From: CAYWMP01 sp964459445
Lineage (GTDB): Bacteria; Desulfobacterota; DSM-4660; Desulfatiglandales; HGW-15
Length of the DNA stretch: 62,232 nt
Direction of reading: 5' to 3'
Assembly: GCA_964459445.1 (NCBI GenBank)
Contig: CAYWMP010000010.1
Location: 1 to 62,232, forward strand
The position numbers and the translations under genes were made by a program. Of this stretch, positions 33,752-43,055 are shown in pieces (positions within the stretch are counted from its first letter, which is position 1; each line of letters starts with the position of its first letter). The notes under the pieces were generated by a model. It saw only the letters and a program-made list of their open reading frames with translations, was not told the origin of the DNA and searched no databases.

Positions 33752-34417
33752 TTAGATGAGACCTTTCTTACGCTTTTCGGCTATGATTTGCTTCAGATGT
33801 GATGAATCTCCAAAGAGGTTTTCGAATCCTTCGCCGGGAAATGTTGCGGCCCATTGATAGATTGTCTCGGCCTGAGCCCTGCCGCTCTTGAATAAAGAGC
33901 CTTCCTTTCTCACTTTATCCAGGCTTTTAATCAGGCGTGATGCAATTCTCTTGTAGAGGATATCCATTGTTTTGCTTAAGTATCCCCCTTGATTCACCGC
34001 CTCCTGATAATACTCGATGGCACTAAGCTGGACGACCTGGGTTCGTGGGTAGAATAAGCACATGAGGTTCCAATCCTCTCCGTCGACATCTTTCTCTCCG
34101 GAAGATCGAAAGTCGGATCTCATGATCACGGACGGCACATCGAGGCACTTCGCAAAGATGAATTCAACCACCGTGTCCGCATCCAACTCAGCGCCGTCAA
34201 AGTTGAAAAGGGAAACATCGCATTCAAGAATTTGCTTGAGATCGTTATTCCTGATATCCAGTGCCTTCGCATCTTTCTGTTCGAGATTTTGAGGCAGATA
34301 GCATTCATATCGACCTTTCGAGCCTTTTTCTATATAGGAAGCCAGTAACGCATTTCCAATCAGATCCTTGTGATCGAAGAGATCGCCCCCAAAATACAAT
34401 CTGAAAACTTCACTCAT
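33752..34417 (-). CDS. nucleoside 2-deoxyribosyltransferase-like protein
   Basis: 221 aa of the N-deoxyribosyltransferase family, which exchanges or hydrolyses bases of 2'-deoxynucleosides. It shows the N-terminal YFGGDLFDHKDLIGNALLAS and the active-site stretch CDVSLFNFDGAELDADTVVEF, whose Asp and later Glu-type residues form the nucleophile region. The C-terminal third (after about 150) is an extra helical domain. It sits 15 bases after deoC in the same transcript, with GAAGGA before ATG 34417, so it likely works on deoxynucleosides together with DeoC. Transferase versus hydrolase cannot be decided. Confidence 0.8.
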   Translation of the reverse strand: MSEVFRLYFGGDLFDHKDLIGNALLASYIEKGSKGRYECYLPQNLEQKDAKALDIRNNDLKQILECDVSLFNFDGAELDADTVVEFIFAKCLDVPSVIMRSDFRSSGEKDVDGEDWNLMCLFYPRTQVVQLSAIEYYQEAVNQGGYLSKTMDILYKRIASRLIKSLDKVRKEGSLFKSGRAQAETIYQWAATFPGEGFENLFGDSSHLKQIIAEKRKKGLI

Positions 34418-34432
34418 ATTTGATCCTTCAGC

Positions 34433-35113
34433 CTATTTTTTTTGATCAGAAGCGCTTGTGACGATTTCTACGCCGGCTCCCGCCCCGATCCTGTTGGCCC
34501 CGGCTTCTATCATTGCTGCGGCTGTGGCAAAGTCTTTAATACCGCCGCTTGCCTTAACACCAATATCAGGGCCAACGGTTTTCCGCATGAGCGCCACATC
34601 TTCCAGGGTGGCGCCCCCGGTAGAAAACCCCGTGCTGGTTTTGACAAAATCGGCGCCGGCCTTTTTCGCAATCTCACAGGCCCTAACCTTTTCTTCATCC
34701 GTGAGGAGACAGGTCTCTATGATGACCTTCAAGACAGTCGGCCGGTTTGCAGCATCCCTTACGGCCCTGATATCTTCTTCCACGGTATTGAGATCACCGG
34801 ATTTCAGGGCGCCGATGTTTATCACCATATCTAATTCATCAGCACCTTCTTCAACCGCCCGCTTCGCTTCAAAGGCCTTTGCAGAAGTTTCCATAGCCCC
34901 TAAAGGAAAACCGACGACGGAGCATATAAACACTTCCGTATCTTTTAGTTTTTCAGCGACATATTCCACACGATCTGAATTCACGCAAACGGATTTGAAA
35001 CCGTATTGTCTGGCCTCATCACAGAGTTTATCAAAGGCCTCCCGGGCGGCTTCCGGTTTTAATACGGTGTGGTCAATGTATTTGGCCATCTCATCAGCAC
35101 TCAATTTGGACAT
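34433..35113 (-). CDS. deoC: deoxyribose-phosphate aldolase
   Basis: Splits 2-deoxyribose 5-phosphate into acetaldehyde and glyceraldehyde 3-phosphate, the last step after DeoB. 226 aa TIM barrel. Schiff-base Lys K158 lies in DFVKTSTGFSTGGAT; the supporting D95 is in ELDMVINIG and K129 in VLKVIIETCLL. ATG 35113 follows GGAGG. First gene of a deoC-ndt operon that runs opposite to the main nucleoside cluster. Together they give the cell a full route from deoxynucleosides to central metabolism. Confidence 0.96.
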   Translation of the reverse strand: MSKLSADEMAKYIDHTVLKPEAAREAFDKLCDEARQYGFKSVCVNSDRVEYVAEKLKDTEVFICSVVGFPLGAMETSAKAFEAKRAVEEGADELDMVINIGALKSGDLNTVEEDIRAVRDAANRPTVLKVIIETCLLTDEEKVRACEIAKKAGADFVKTSTGFSTGGATLEDVALMRKTVGPDIGVKASGGIKDFATAAAMIEAGANRIGAGAGVEIVTSASDQKK

Positions 35114-35340
35114 AATCTTAATCCTCCTCTCTCTTCCTCGAAAGCGCTAACTTGGTTTATTTCAATCCATTCACGGAGAAGTTGGATTTTTAGAAGTTCC
35201 AAATAGCAAACCCCAAATAACAAATAAATACCAATGACCAAAATCCGAAATAAGAAAGTATTTGATGAAAGAAATGGGGCTTAGGTTATTGTTATCTGTT
35301 TGATTTGTCAACGAATGGGGGGTTTGGGGACTGTAAACCA
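35114..35340. other. intergenic upstream of deoC
   Basis: An AT-rich region likely holding the deoC promoter (minus strand). No further gene is recognised. Confidence 0.35.
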
Positions 35341-35381
35341 AAAAACCCCGTGACATTGTTCGATTCACATCACAGGGTTTT
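35341..35381 (-). terminator. Rho-independent terminator (minus strand)
   Basis: Read on the minus strand, AAAACCCTGTGA (from 35381) pairs with TCACGGGGTTTTT (to 35341) with one mismatch, ending in a T-run. It directly follows the stop codon at 35403 of the gene remnant, showing that a real transcription unit once ended here. Confidence 0.7.
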
Positions 35382-35402
35382 ATGATTATTTGGAAATAGC
35401 GT

Positions 35403-35546
35403 TTATTGGACGTCCTGATCGAGTTTTTTGCTCAATGATTGGATTTCCCTGGAGAGCTTGGGCTTCGTAAGAACCACGACCATATCGAAATGATCTTCGT
35501 CGGTTTGCCGTTTATCGCATACTTGAGAGCCAAGGGGCTTTCTTCC
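35403..35546 (-). pseudogene. 47-codon C-terminal remnant of an unidentified gene
   Basis: The minus-strand frame reads QVCDKRQTDEDHFDMVVVLT, then KPKLSREIQSLSKKLDQDVQ and stop, followed by a terminator. Codon use looks genuine, but no start and no N-terminal part remain; a stop precedes at 35549. I do not recognise the family. Confidence 0.4.
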
Positions 35547-35881
35547 TCATCCCTCGACACTGCTACGTACTTCTACGTACACCTCATCCCTCGGGATTTA
35601 GTCCCGCCAAGGGGCGGGATGAGCATTTTGAACCACCCACTAGAAATATAATTGTTGGACAAAATGGTTAACGGATCAGAAATCCCCTAATTAAGGAGGC
35701 TCAAAGTGGAACAAATTCAAGTAGAGAGGCAAATGGTTCCAGGGAAAGGACAATAGGATAACTGCCACATATTACAAGCAATTTCCAGTGCTATCAAAAA
35801 TATATGTAAAATTAAACAGTTATAATTCGTGGCCCATATCTTGCAAGTTTGGGCGGCAGTAAATAGGCGAAATGACTTGAA
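35547..35881. other. intergenic with a possible 16-codon ORF
   Basis: A TAAGGAGG site (35692-35699) precedes GTG 35706, opening a frame of only 16 codons (VEQIQVERQMVPGKGQ, stop at 35756). It may be a leader or the severed start of a lost gene. No other feature is clear. Confidence 0.25.
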
Positions 35882-38119
35882 ATGACAACAGAAGACGGCG
35901 CCATAGCCACCTGCCCTACCTGTGACAGCAAATATCGCGTGCCGGAGAGCTTTGGAGGAAAGTCGGTTTCCTGCAAATCTTGCGGAAAACCGTTCAAAGT
36001 GAGCTTCAATGGCGGACAGGAACAGGCCAATCTATCAGATGAGAAAACGTCTGCCCAAAAGGGTGTAACGGACATCTCCCATAATGATCCCTCCCTAATG
36101 CTGGGAAAGCTTGCGATTCAATATAAACTCATCTCTGAAGGGCAACTCCAAGAAGCCATATCCATCCAGGAGGCCCGGGACAATGATGGGGAATCGCCCC
36201 TTCTTGGCGAAATACTCCTATCTGAGAGCATGATCAAGCAGGGCCAATTGGATTTTCTCTTTTCAGTTCAACAGTTGCAGGAAACAAGAGAAGCGGATCT
36301 CCATTTTGGGGTGCTCGCCGTTAAATATCAATACATAAAGCAAGGCCACGTTGATGGAGCGCTCCAAGAGCAGAAACGGCTATTCAAAGAAAACAAGCTG
36401 GTACGCTCCATCGGGGACTTGCTGATCGAATCCGGTGCGCTTACGGAACAACAGAGGAATGCGGTCCTGTCGAGTCAGCAGCGATTGCAGTCCAATAAAT
36501 TTGCGGGTGAGATTGGGGCTAAAAAAGAGACTGTTGCGGAACAGGATAGGGTAATTGATCTGAGCATTTCGGATGACAAACTTGAGGCGCATATCACTCC
36601 GAGAAACGGCATCCCCGCCAAGATGAATATCGAGGAAATAAAGAAATACCTCAGTTCCAAAAGCGTCGTTTATGGGCTCTTGACTGACAGTGCTATTAAG
36701 GCATTTGCCCTAGACAAGTCCCTTCAAAAGGAGGCTTTCCTGGTGGCACGGGGCACCCCGCCCGAACCCTGTAAAGACGATGAAATCAAATACTACTTCG
36801 AAACAGATCCCCTGAAGGTGGGCACCATCAAAGAAGGGGGTTCTATCGATTATAAAGACAAAGGGGAAATCCCCCAGGTTGAAAAGGGAGTCCTCCTGGC
36901 CGAGAAAATACCAGGTGAAGAGGGCATGCCTGGGACTGACATTTACGGCCATCCCGCCCCATCCCCACCGCCTAAGAATATCAAACTCCGCTACGGCAAG
37001 GGCACCGAGCTTTCCGAAGACGAGCTAAAGATCCACGCGAGTGCAGGGGGAAGGCCTGAGCTTTCGGCGAATGGCAAAGTCTCTGTCATGCGTGAACTCA
37101 AGATCCCTGGCGATTTGGGTTTGGCGACGGGTCACGTGGATTTTGACGGCGATATCTTTGTAGCAGGAACAGTGCAAAACGGCTACCGCGTCAAGGGTGG
37201 GAGTCTATCTGCGAAAGAGGTGCTTCGATCCAAGGTGGATGCCCTTGGGGATATCCTCGTTTACGGCGGGATGATAGGCACAACAGCAAACACCAAGGGG
37301 AGTCTCAGGGCAAGGTATATTCATGATGCCCACATTGAGGCATTCGGAGACGTCGTGGTGGAAAAGGAAATCATTGACGCCAAGATCGAGACGAGCGGCG
37401 CAGTCATTGTTCGGAAAGGGAGTATATTCTCCTCGGATATCGTTGCCAAAAAGGGCATAGAGGCATCTCAAATAGGGTCTGAAACTTCAAAACCCTGTAT
37501 TTTGAAAGTCGGTGTTGATGACAGGGCAAAAAATGAAATCAAGAAGACAAAGAAGGCGGCAACACCAAAGGAACAGGAGCTGGAAGTCCTTATTACTATT
37601 CTTGAGGATCTGGAATATAAATCGGAGAGCATCCACGAAAAGGTCACCAAACTGGCACAGGCCCAGGATGCCGCCATGGTAAAAAAGAGGAATCTTGAGA
37701 AGAAAATTGCTGAAATAAAAAAGGCAAACAACCAGGATCTCCTTTTAAAGGCTTCAAAGCTGCACGAGGATCTGGAGGGGAAAATAGGGCAAGGGGAAAA
37801 GGTCCTGGAGAAACTCTTCAATCAACAGGATGGGATCTCGGAGATACTCTTGAAGGAGAAAGAGAAAATGAAGCTTATCGAAAGGGAAGTAAAAGATCTT
37901 CAAGAGGAAATCAATGATATTTCCGAGTGGTCCCAGTCGGAGGAAGGCGTGCCGGCAGTCAAGGTTCGAAGCAAGATCTTCTCCGATAGCTCTATCCGGG
38001 GGCCTCATTCCGCTTTAAATCTCCCGGAAAGCCATGAGAAGGTCCTTATCAGAGAAATAAAGACCAGGGCCGCAGACGATTCGATCAAATATAAAATCAA
38101 ACTTCAAAAACTTGAGTAA
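35882..38119 (+). CDS. FapA/DUF342-family polymer protein with zinc ribbon
   Basis: 745 aa. The N-terminus is a CPTC...CKSCGKPF zinc ribbon (about residues 11-40). About four repeats of a helical module follow (LGKLAIQYKLISEGQLQEAI, LGEILLSESMIKQGQL, FGVLAVKYQYIKQGHV, IGDLLIESGALTEQQ), similar to the N-domain of type II secretion ATPases. Next comes the FapA part with GVLLAEKIPGEEGMPGTDIY and a right-handed beta-helix (VDFDGDIFVAGTVQNGYRVK), then coiled coil (about 545-690) and a short end. FapA proteins act at the cell pole/flagellar or surface assembly; the specific role here is unknown. The ribosome site is weak. Confidence 0.8.
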   Translation: MTTEDGAIATCPTCDSKYRVPESFGGKSVSCKSCGKPFKVSFNGGQEQANLSDEKTSAQKGVTDISHNDPSLMLGKLAIQYKLISEGQLQEAISIQEARDNDGESPLLGEILLSESMIKQGQLDFLFSVQQLQETREADLHFGVLAVKYQYIKQGHVDGALQEQKRLFKENKLVRSIGDLLIESGALTEQQRNAVLSSQQRLQSNKFAGEIGAKKETVAEQDRVIDLSISDDKLEAHITPRNGIPAKMNIEEIKKYLSSKSVVYGLLTDSAIKAFALDKSLQKEAFLVARGTPPEPCKDDEIKYYFETDPLKVGTIKEGGSIDYKDKGEIPQVEKGVLLAEKIPGEEGMPGTDIYGHPAPSPPPKNIKLRYGKGTELSEDELKIHASAGGRPELSANGKVSVMRELKIPGDLGLATGHVDFDGDIFVAGTVQNGYRVKGGSLSAKEVLRSKVDALGDILVYGGMIGTTANTKGSLRARYIHDAHIEAFGDVVVEKEIIDAKIETSGAVIVRKGSIFSSDIVAKKGIEASQIGSETSKPCILKVGVDDRAKNEIKKTKKAATPKEQELEVLITILEDLEYKSESIHEKVTKLAQAQDAAMVKKRNLEKKIAEIKKANNQDLLLKASKLHEDLEGKIGQGEKVLEKLFNQQDGISEILLKEKEKMKLIEREVKDLQEEINDISEWSQSEEGVPAVKVRSKIFSDSSIRGPHSALNLPESHEKVLIREIKTRAADDSIKYKIKLQKLE

Positions 38120-38136
38120 TCCCGTCCATTATCCAA

Positions 38137-39372
38137 TCACGATCCGGGTTTCTTCCTAACCCGCCCCATCAAGATAAGGGCCACTCCGGACATTATGACG
38201 CCAATAGCAAATCCATAATCATAGACACCCATATTATCTCGCAGTAGGCCCGTCACCCAGTGAGCTACGATTGCTCCCAACCCGTAAAAGGGGGTCCAGG
38301 CCCCAATAACCGTCCCCATCACATGGCGGGGAAAGAAATCCCCGCCGCAGGCGCCATACATGGGAAATGTGGCCCCATAAAAGGCCCCCAAGAGGCCGAT
38401 GAGGATGAAAAGCACATGGATGGAATCATTATTGAGGAGAATCCCAACAAGACAAAGGGTAATAACACTGTTTGAAAGGATAATGGTTTTTTTCCGGCCC
38501 AGATAGTCAGACAACGGAACAATGGTGAGAACCCCCACCACCTGTGCAAATCCATGCACCGTCGCAAGGAGACTCGCTTTATCCAAAGGCAGGCCCAACT
38601 GGAACTTGGCGTAATCTACCATAAAGGTGGTGATCATGTAGAGCGCGTAGCTGATCGAGAGGAATGAAAGTCCGATCAGCCAGAACCTACTGTCCCTGAG
38701 GATGAAGGCGCGAGATTCTTTCTGGCTTCCTTTTGATGCATGAGGGACGGTGGCCTCAGGCGTTTGGCCCTTCTCGCCCAAGGGGAGGAAACCGGCTTTG
38801 ATGGGATCGCTTCGGAGCAGTGAGCCATTTACCAGTATCATAGCCAATGCGCCGAATCCCAAGATGTACCAGGCCCAACGCCAGGACGCATTTTGAACGA
38901 TCCAGGGGAACCAGACACCGATCGCGGCAAATCCAAGACCGAATCCTGTTGACATGATCCCCAGGGCCATGCCCCTGCGAAAGGGCGCGAACCACTGCTG
39001 AACCAGGGTAATGACAGGCGTCCACATGCCGGTGGCCCCGACGCCGACGATGGCAAAGGCAAAACAAGCGCTCCAGAGAGAAGTGACTGTTCCCATGAAG
39101 AGCGTACCTATTCCGAGAATCATGCTGCAGACAGTAATCACACGGCGAGCGCCCAAGCGATCTGTCAGATATCCGGTAAAGGGCGTGAGGATCAGATAGA
39201 CCAAGAGGTAACTGTTATAGATCGTACCCCCTGCCGTACGACTGAGCGCCAGGGATTGGATCATTTCGGGTAGTATGACGCCATATCCGAGTCGGATGGT
39301 ATAGTTGATGAATAGATTCGCAAAGCTGACGGCGAGTATAATCCAGGCCCAATGTATAGATTTTTGTTGCAT
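38137..39372 (-). CDS. MFS transporter
   Basis: A 411-aa major facilitator with twelve hydrophobic segments. Loop 2-3 carries GYLTDRLGARRV (the MFS signature D-R-x-G-x-R) and loop 8-9 SDYLGRKKTII, its repeat in the second half. It resembles the monocarboxylate/oxalate-formate-type branch (TGYLTDRLG, SGVALILMG), but the substrate cannot be read. Start ATG 39372 with AAGGCG upstream. It is convergent with the FapA-like gene (17 bases between the stops) and appears monocistronic. Confidence 0.85.
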   Translation of the reverse strand: MQQKSIHWAWIILAVSFANLFINYTIRLGYGVILPEMIQSLALSRTAGGTIYNSYLLVYLILTPFTGYLTDRLGARRVITVCSMILGIGTLFMGTVTSLWSACFAFAIVGVGATGMWTPVITLVQQWFAPFRRGMALGIMSTGFGLGFAAIGVWFPWIVQNASWRWAWYILGFGALAMILVNGSLLRSDPIKAGFLPLGEKGQTPEATVPHASKGSQKESRAFILRDSRFWLIGLSFLSISYALYMITTFMVDYAKFQLGLPLDKASLLATVHGFAQVVGVLTIVPLSDYLGRKKTIILSNSVITLCLVGILLNNDSIHVLFILIGLLGAFYGATFPMYGACGGDFFPRHVMGTVIGAWTPFYGLGAIVAHWVTGLLRDNMGVYDYGFAIGVIMSGVALILMGRVRKKPGS

Positions 39373-39888
39373 TTTCGCCTTATTTAAGTAAGCAGGGCCT
39401 CAGCAATCTCTTTACAGGGATGAAAAGGCTCACAGATTGTACAATTGGAGTAGCTTGCCAGACGGGCGGGTCGAGAGCTTTGAGAAATATGGAGATCACC
39501 TTCCGGCATATCATTGGAATAGTTTGCCGCCCGCCACACTAAAGCGATGCGCAAATGACCTCTCACTGAACCGAGTTCGTCCCTTCCAAGAGATCCCCGA
39601 GCCTCTGCTTAATTTGATGCGTTTTCAATGCGCTAGAGCCTTACTGATCATTTTGATTCAAGGATGAGGTTTTCTCTTTTCTTCATCACTATCTTGGCCC
39701 TATTAACACAGATGAGGAAAGGGGTCCACCCACGTTTGCTTATTCTAGGACCCCAGACTCCAAATTTGAACAGACCTCAAGGCGCAACGGAAGAGGGCCC
39801 GGGGAAATGATGCGCCTTGACAGTCGAATCCTTTACAAGTAATTTCGTCACAATCTGCCTCAATCAGCGGGGCATATAGGAGCAACAC
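39373..39888. other. intergenic with a repeated coding-like remnant
   Basis: Contains the remnant at 39384-39611 and about 275 further bases without a recognised gene before the caspase-fold gene. Confidence 0.35.
39384..39611 (-). pseudogene. short Cys-containing protein or remnant, copy 1
   Basis: The minus-strand frame after a stop near 39612 reads RGSLGRDELGSVRGHLRIAL, VWRAANYSNDMPEGDLHIS and NCTICEPFHPCKEIAEALLT. The only internal start is GTG 39566 (60 aa) without a ribosome site. A diverged second copy at 43737-43957 keeps the same residues (GSLGRD, WRA, PE-D, PFRPCK-IAEA) but is frameshifted. Conservation at protein level suggests a once-real gene family. Family not recognised. Confidence 0.4.
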
Positions 39889-42141
39889 ATGAGAAAGTTT
39901 TTTTACGTTACCCTAATCACAACCCTCTTCCATCTATTCTTCATCCCGCAAATAAACCCATGTGATGCAGCAGATCGAACAGGATCCGGTTTTTACGGTG
40001 ACCGGGGTAAAAGATGGGCTTTCTGCATCGGCGTGGGTGACTATAGCGATCCACGCATCGTCGATCTTCCCAAAAGCCGAAATGACGCCATCGGTTTGGC
40101 CGGAGTTCTCAGGGGACAGGGCGGATTCAATCCCGTTGTGCAGTTTACAGATGATCTAGACTCAAAAGATCCCCATTACCCGACAGGACGGAATATTAAA
40201 AGAGCGCTTCGCGGGTTTGAAAAACGCATCAGTCCCGGGGATATGGTGCTTTTCAGTTTTTCAGGTCATGGAATCCAGGACTCCAGGGGTGAGGCCTTTC
40301 TCATGCCGGCGGACGGGAAACCGGCCAATATCGGCAGGACGGGCATTTCCTTGGAGTATGTCATGGATTTCATAGAAAGGACAAAGGTCAAAAGGAGCAT
40401 CATCTTGATAGACGCCTCTCGCGAGGTGGTGTCAAAGGCAGGGGTAAGAGCAGAACGAGGAGTCTATCCAAGTCGGTATCTGAGAAAGGGTCCCACGGCT
40501 ATTTTCTATGCTTCAAGAAAGGGTTTGTACTCCTATGATCACAAGGAATCCGAGCAAAGTGTATTTGCAACCTTTCTTATCCGAGGTCTGAGGGGAGAGG
40601 CGGATCTCGAATATGGCGGAGACGGGGATGGTCTTGTAAACCTCAAGGAAATATTGGGGTATATGCAGGGAGGCATTTCGCATTGGTCCTATGAAAGCGG
40701 CAAGAAGCAAATCCCCTACCTCAAAATTCTGGATCCCGGTAGGGTCGATCTGGTCGTTACATCCACTGAACAGACTAATATCGAGGAACAGGATAGGGAA
40801 AAAACGGTTGAACCGGTTAAGGAGGAAATCGATCAGGCAATCGTGAGAGAGCCGGATGAGGAGCAGAAAGAGAAAGTCGAAGTTTCCGAAACTCAGGAAA
40901 TTAAAGAAATGGAGCCCCAAGAATCTCCTGGAGGGACGGCGGATCAACCAAAAACGCTATCACCTGGACCAGAGAAAAGCACGGATCCATCGGTGGGCGC
41001 ACCTGCTCCAAAAACTAAATCTGAAATAGCAAAAGGACCGGAGGGTGCACCGGAATCCACAACAATGAATAAGCACGATGAGATATCTCAATCAGCCTCT
41101 GCCGAAAGCGCACCCATCCAAGAAGACAGGGAAAAGACTGAAGAGGCAGATACTGAACAAGAGAAACAGTTGATGGCGCCCAAAAGCCCAGCGGTAAGTG
41201 AAGCTCAAGAGACTGCAACAGAATCTCCAGCAATGGATAAGCAGGAAGAGAAATCTCAACCAGCCACGGCGGAAAGCGCCCCAAGTCAAGGAGGCAGCGA
41301 AAAGACTGAAGACGAAGATACTGAACAAGAGAAACCGGTAGCGGCGGAGCCAGAAAGCCCAGAGGCAGGTGAGGATTTGGAGGCTGCACCGAAAATTGAG
41401 GAGGCGGTTGAGCAGCAGGAGGCTGCAGAAGTCAAGGAAATCAAAGAGAAGACTGAAGAGGATAGGTTGTCCAGGCCTGTTGATCCAGAGGAAGTGGCGA
41501 TGGCCGTGAAGCCTGAAATGGAGGATAAGCCCGTCCCTGAGGGTGTTCAAGAAGTCCTAGGGAAGCAAGATCAAGCCCAAGAAATATCATCAAACCAGAC
41601 CATAGCCAGGGAGGACGTCAAACCCACAATCGCGTACCTCCGATCAAAACCGAGGGATCTTTCACCATCAGATTTGAGTTCAGCCCTCACTCGGTATCGT
41701 TTCTATTCGACCTGTTGGAGCTACAATGGGGATTTCTGCAATCCGGATGGTGATTTCGGCAATTATTTTGTAGACAACCAGAACGGCACAATCACGGATG
41801 AGGCCACCGGATTAATGTGGCAAAAAGCAGGGTCAAAACAAACCATGACATGGGACGATGCACTAACCTATGTGAAGGTGATCAATGATGCAGGGTTTGG
41901 AGGTTACTCTGATTGGCGGCTGCCCACGGCGGAAGAACTGGCTTCCTTGATGGAGAACGTCTGGATGAACCAAGATCTCTTCATCGATCCAAAATTTAAC
42001 AGATCTCAAAGACATTGCTGGAGTTCCGATACGAGCGGGAGGAAAAAGGCCTGGAAGGCCAATTTTCACATGGGGTTTATCGTTGATTTTCCCAGGATCT
42101 CGAAAAATGCCGTCCGCATGGTTCGGTCATTACCGAGATAG
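39889..42141 (+). CDS. exported caspase-fold (peptidase C14) protein with DUF1566 domain, catalytic Cys replaced
   Basis: 750 aa. A signal peptide (1-28) is followed by a caspase-like domain: WAFCIGVGDYSDP, the catalytic His in LFSFSGHG (H127), then IILIDASRE where family members have DACR, so the nucleophile position is Ser (S177). A low-complexity Glu/Pro/Lys-rich linker of about 300 residues (roughly 290-600) has internal near-repeats (TEEADTEQEKQ and TEDEDTEQEKP). The end is a DUF1566/Lcl domain (GTITDEATGLMWQKAG, GGYSDWRLPTAEEL). It is probably periplasmic or surface-located and more likely a binding pseudo-protease than a peptidase. Confidence 0.85.
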   Translation: MRKFFYVTLITTLFHLFFIPQINPCDAADRTGSGFYGDRGKRWAFCIGVGDYSDPRIVDLPKSRNDAIGLAGVLRGQGGFNPVVQFTDDLDSKDPHYPTGRNIKRALRGFEKRISPGDMVLFSFSGHGIQDSRGEAFLMPADGKPANIGRTGISLEYVMDFIERTKVKRSIILIDASREVVSKAGVRAERGVYPSRYLRKGPTAIFYASRKGLYSYDHKESEQSVFATFLIRGLRGEADLEYGGDGDGLVNLKEILGYMQGGISHWSYESGKKQIPYLKILDPGRVDLVVTSTEQTNIEEQDREKTVEPVKEEIDQAIVREPDEEQKEKVEVSETQEIKEMEPQESPGGTADQPKTLSPGPEKSTDPSVGAPAPKTKSEIAKGPEGAPESTTMNKHDEISQSASAESAPIQEDREKTEEADTEQEKQLMAPKSPAVSEAQETATESPAMDKQEEKSQPATAESAPSQGGSEKTEDEDTEQEKPVAAEPESPEAGEDLEAAPKIEEAVEQQEAAEVKEIKEKTEEDRLSRPVDPEEVAMAVKPEMEDKPVPEGVQEVLGKQDQAQEISSNQTIAREDVKPTIAYLRSKPRDLSPSDLSSALTRYRFYSTCWSYNGDFCNPDGDFGNYFVDNQNGTITDEATGLMWQKAGSKQTMTWDDALTYVKVINDAGFGGYSDWRLPTAEELASLMENVWMNQDLFIDPKFNRSQRHCWSSDTSGRKKAWKANFHMGFIVDFPRISKNAVRMVRSLPR

Positions 42142-42178
42142 ATCTTTAAGAATTCTCTAATACAATGCCAATATGATT

Positions 42179-42254
42179 CTCCATGCTCCTGGGATTTTTC
42201 TGGCCCGACTAACCCGGGAGGTCCGGAACAAAAGAAAAACCCAGGAGCATGGAG
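42179..42254. terminator. perfect 15-bp hairpin between convergent genes
   Basis: CTCCATGCTCCTGGG (42179-42193) and CCCAGGAGCATGGAG (42240-42254) are perfectly complementary. The inner ends are TTTTT and AAAAA, extending the stem. It lies between convergent genes and could act as a bidirectional terminator, though the 46-base interior with a second GC-rich palindrome is unusually large. Confidence 0.55.
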
Positions 42255-42334
42255 AGCCTACCTAAAAACCAATTACATGGATTAACAAATGGGTAAAGCT
42301 CCCGCTTTGAAATGCAGAGAACCTCACACAGACC

Positions 42335-43021
42335 TTATCTGCTTTTAAGTATTTCTTTTGCCTTCGGTCCGCAGTTAAAGAGGAGATCAAAAGCGGAAAG
42401 ATTGGGCACGAAGTCTCCCCATAATTGAGGGTAAATGGGAGGGACAGGTGTGAAGAATTGAAGATCTATACCAGCTTTATAAATGAGTTTTTCGTCTATG
42501 TATTTCCTCGAGGCGCCCTGGGCCAATAATTTTCGGACGTGCAGTTTTTTGCAGATATCGATTAGGAGTTGGTTTCCCTTTGAATCGATCCCAAGATCGG
42601 AAAGCAACAGGACTTTTGTGTCAATTTCGAGATGCTTCAAGAGGCGACGGATGACGGCAAGATTTAAATCCACCAGTTTCTTGAACTCATCTGAAAAAAT
42701 CCGTTCAACAAAAGCCAAGTGTTCCCTGAAATAGGGGGCATGTGCGTAGGCGCTAATCAGGCTGTTAAGATGTTTGTGCTTCCAATGACCTTCATGGAAT
42801 ATTCTTACCTCGTCAATTCTCTGTAAACCCAACCCTTTTTTCCACACGGGGATTGTAATCCTAAGGATTCCCTGGGCGCTCTTGAAGCGGTTCCTTGTCA
42901 ACCAGGTGGTTCCCCGAGGAAACTGAACCCGATCCAGGATAACGAAGACATCAGACAATTGGGCCTTATAGAAAAAGCCAGTAAAGGGAGCAAAATAGGG
43001 CTGGTTGACGGAAAGGAGCAT
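42335..43021 (-). CDS. WbqC-like family protein
   Basis: 228 aa with family features: N-terminal NQPYFAPFTGFFYKAQLSD, VQFPRGTTWLTRNRFKSAQG, WKKGLG and the late FNCGP. WbqC proteins occur in surface polysaccharide loci; their chemistry is not settled, and an aminoacyl- or sugar-modifying role is supposed. Cytoplasmic, no signal. It follows the DUF3786 gene by 34 bases in the same direction and may share its transcript. The ribosome site is weak. Confidence 0.85.
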   Translation of the reverse strand: MLLSVNQPYFAPFTGFFYKAQLSDVFVILDRVQFPRGTTWLTRNRFKSAQGILRITIPVWKKGLGLQRIDEVRIFHEGHWKHKHLNSLISAYAHAPYFREHLAFVERIFSDEFKKLVDLNLAVIRRLLKHLEIDTKVLLLSDLGIDSKGNQLLIDICKKLHVRKLLAQGASRKYIDEKLIYKAGIDLQFFTPVPPIYPQLWGDFVPNLSAFDLLFNCGPKAKEILKSR

Positions 43022-43055
43022 TGTGAAGGGGTGGTTTCGAATAATATTTAAGACA

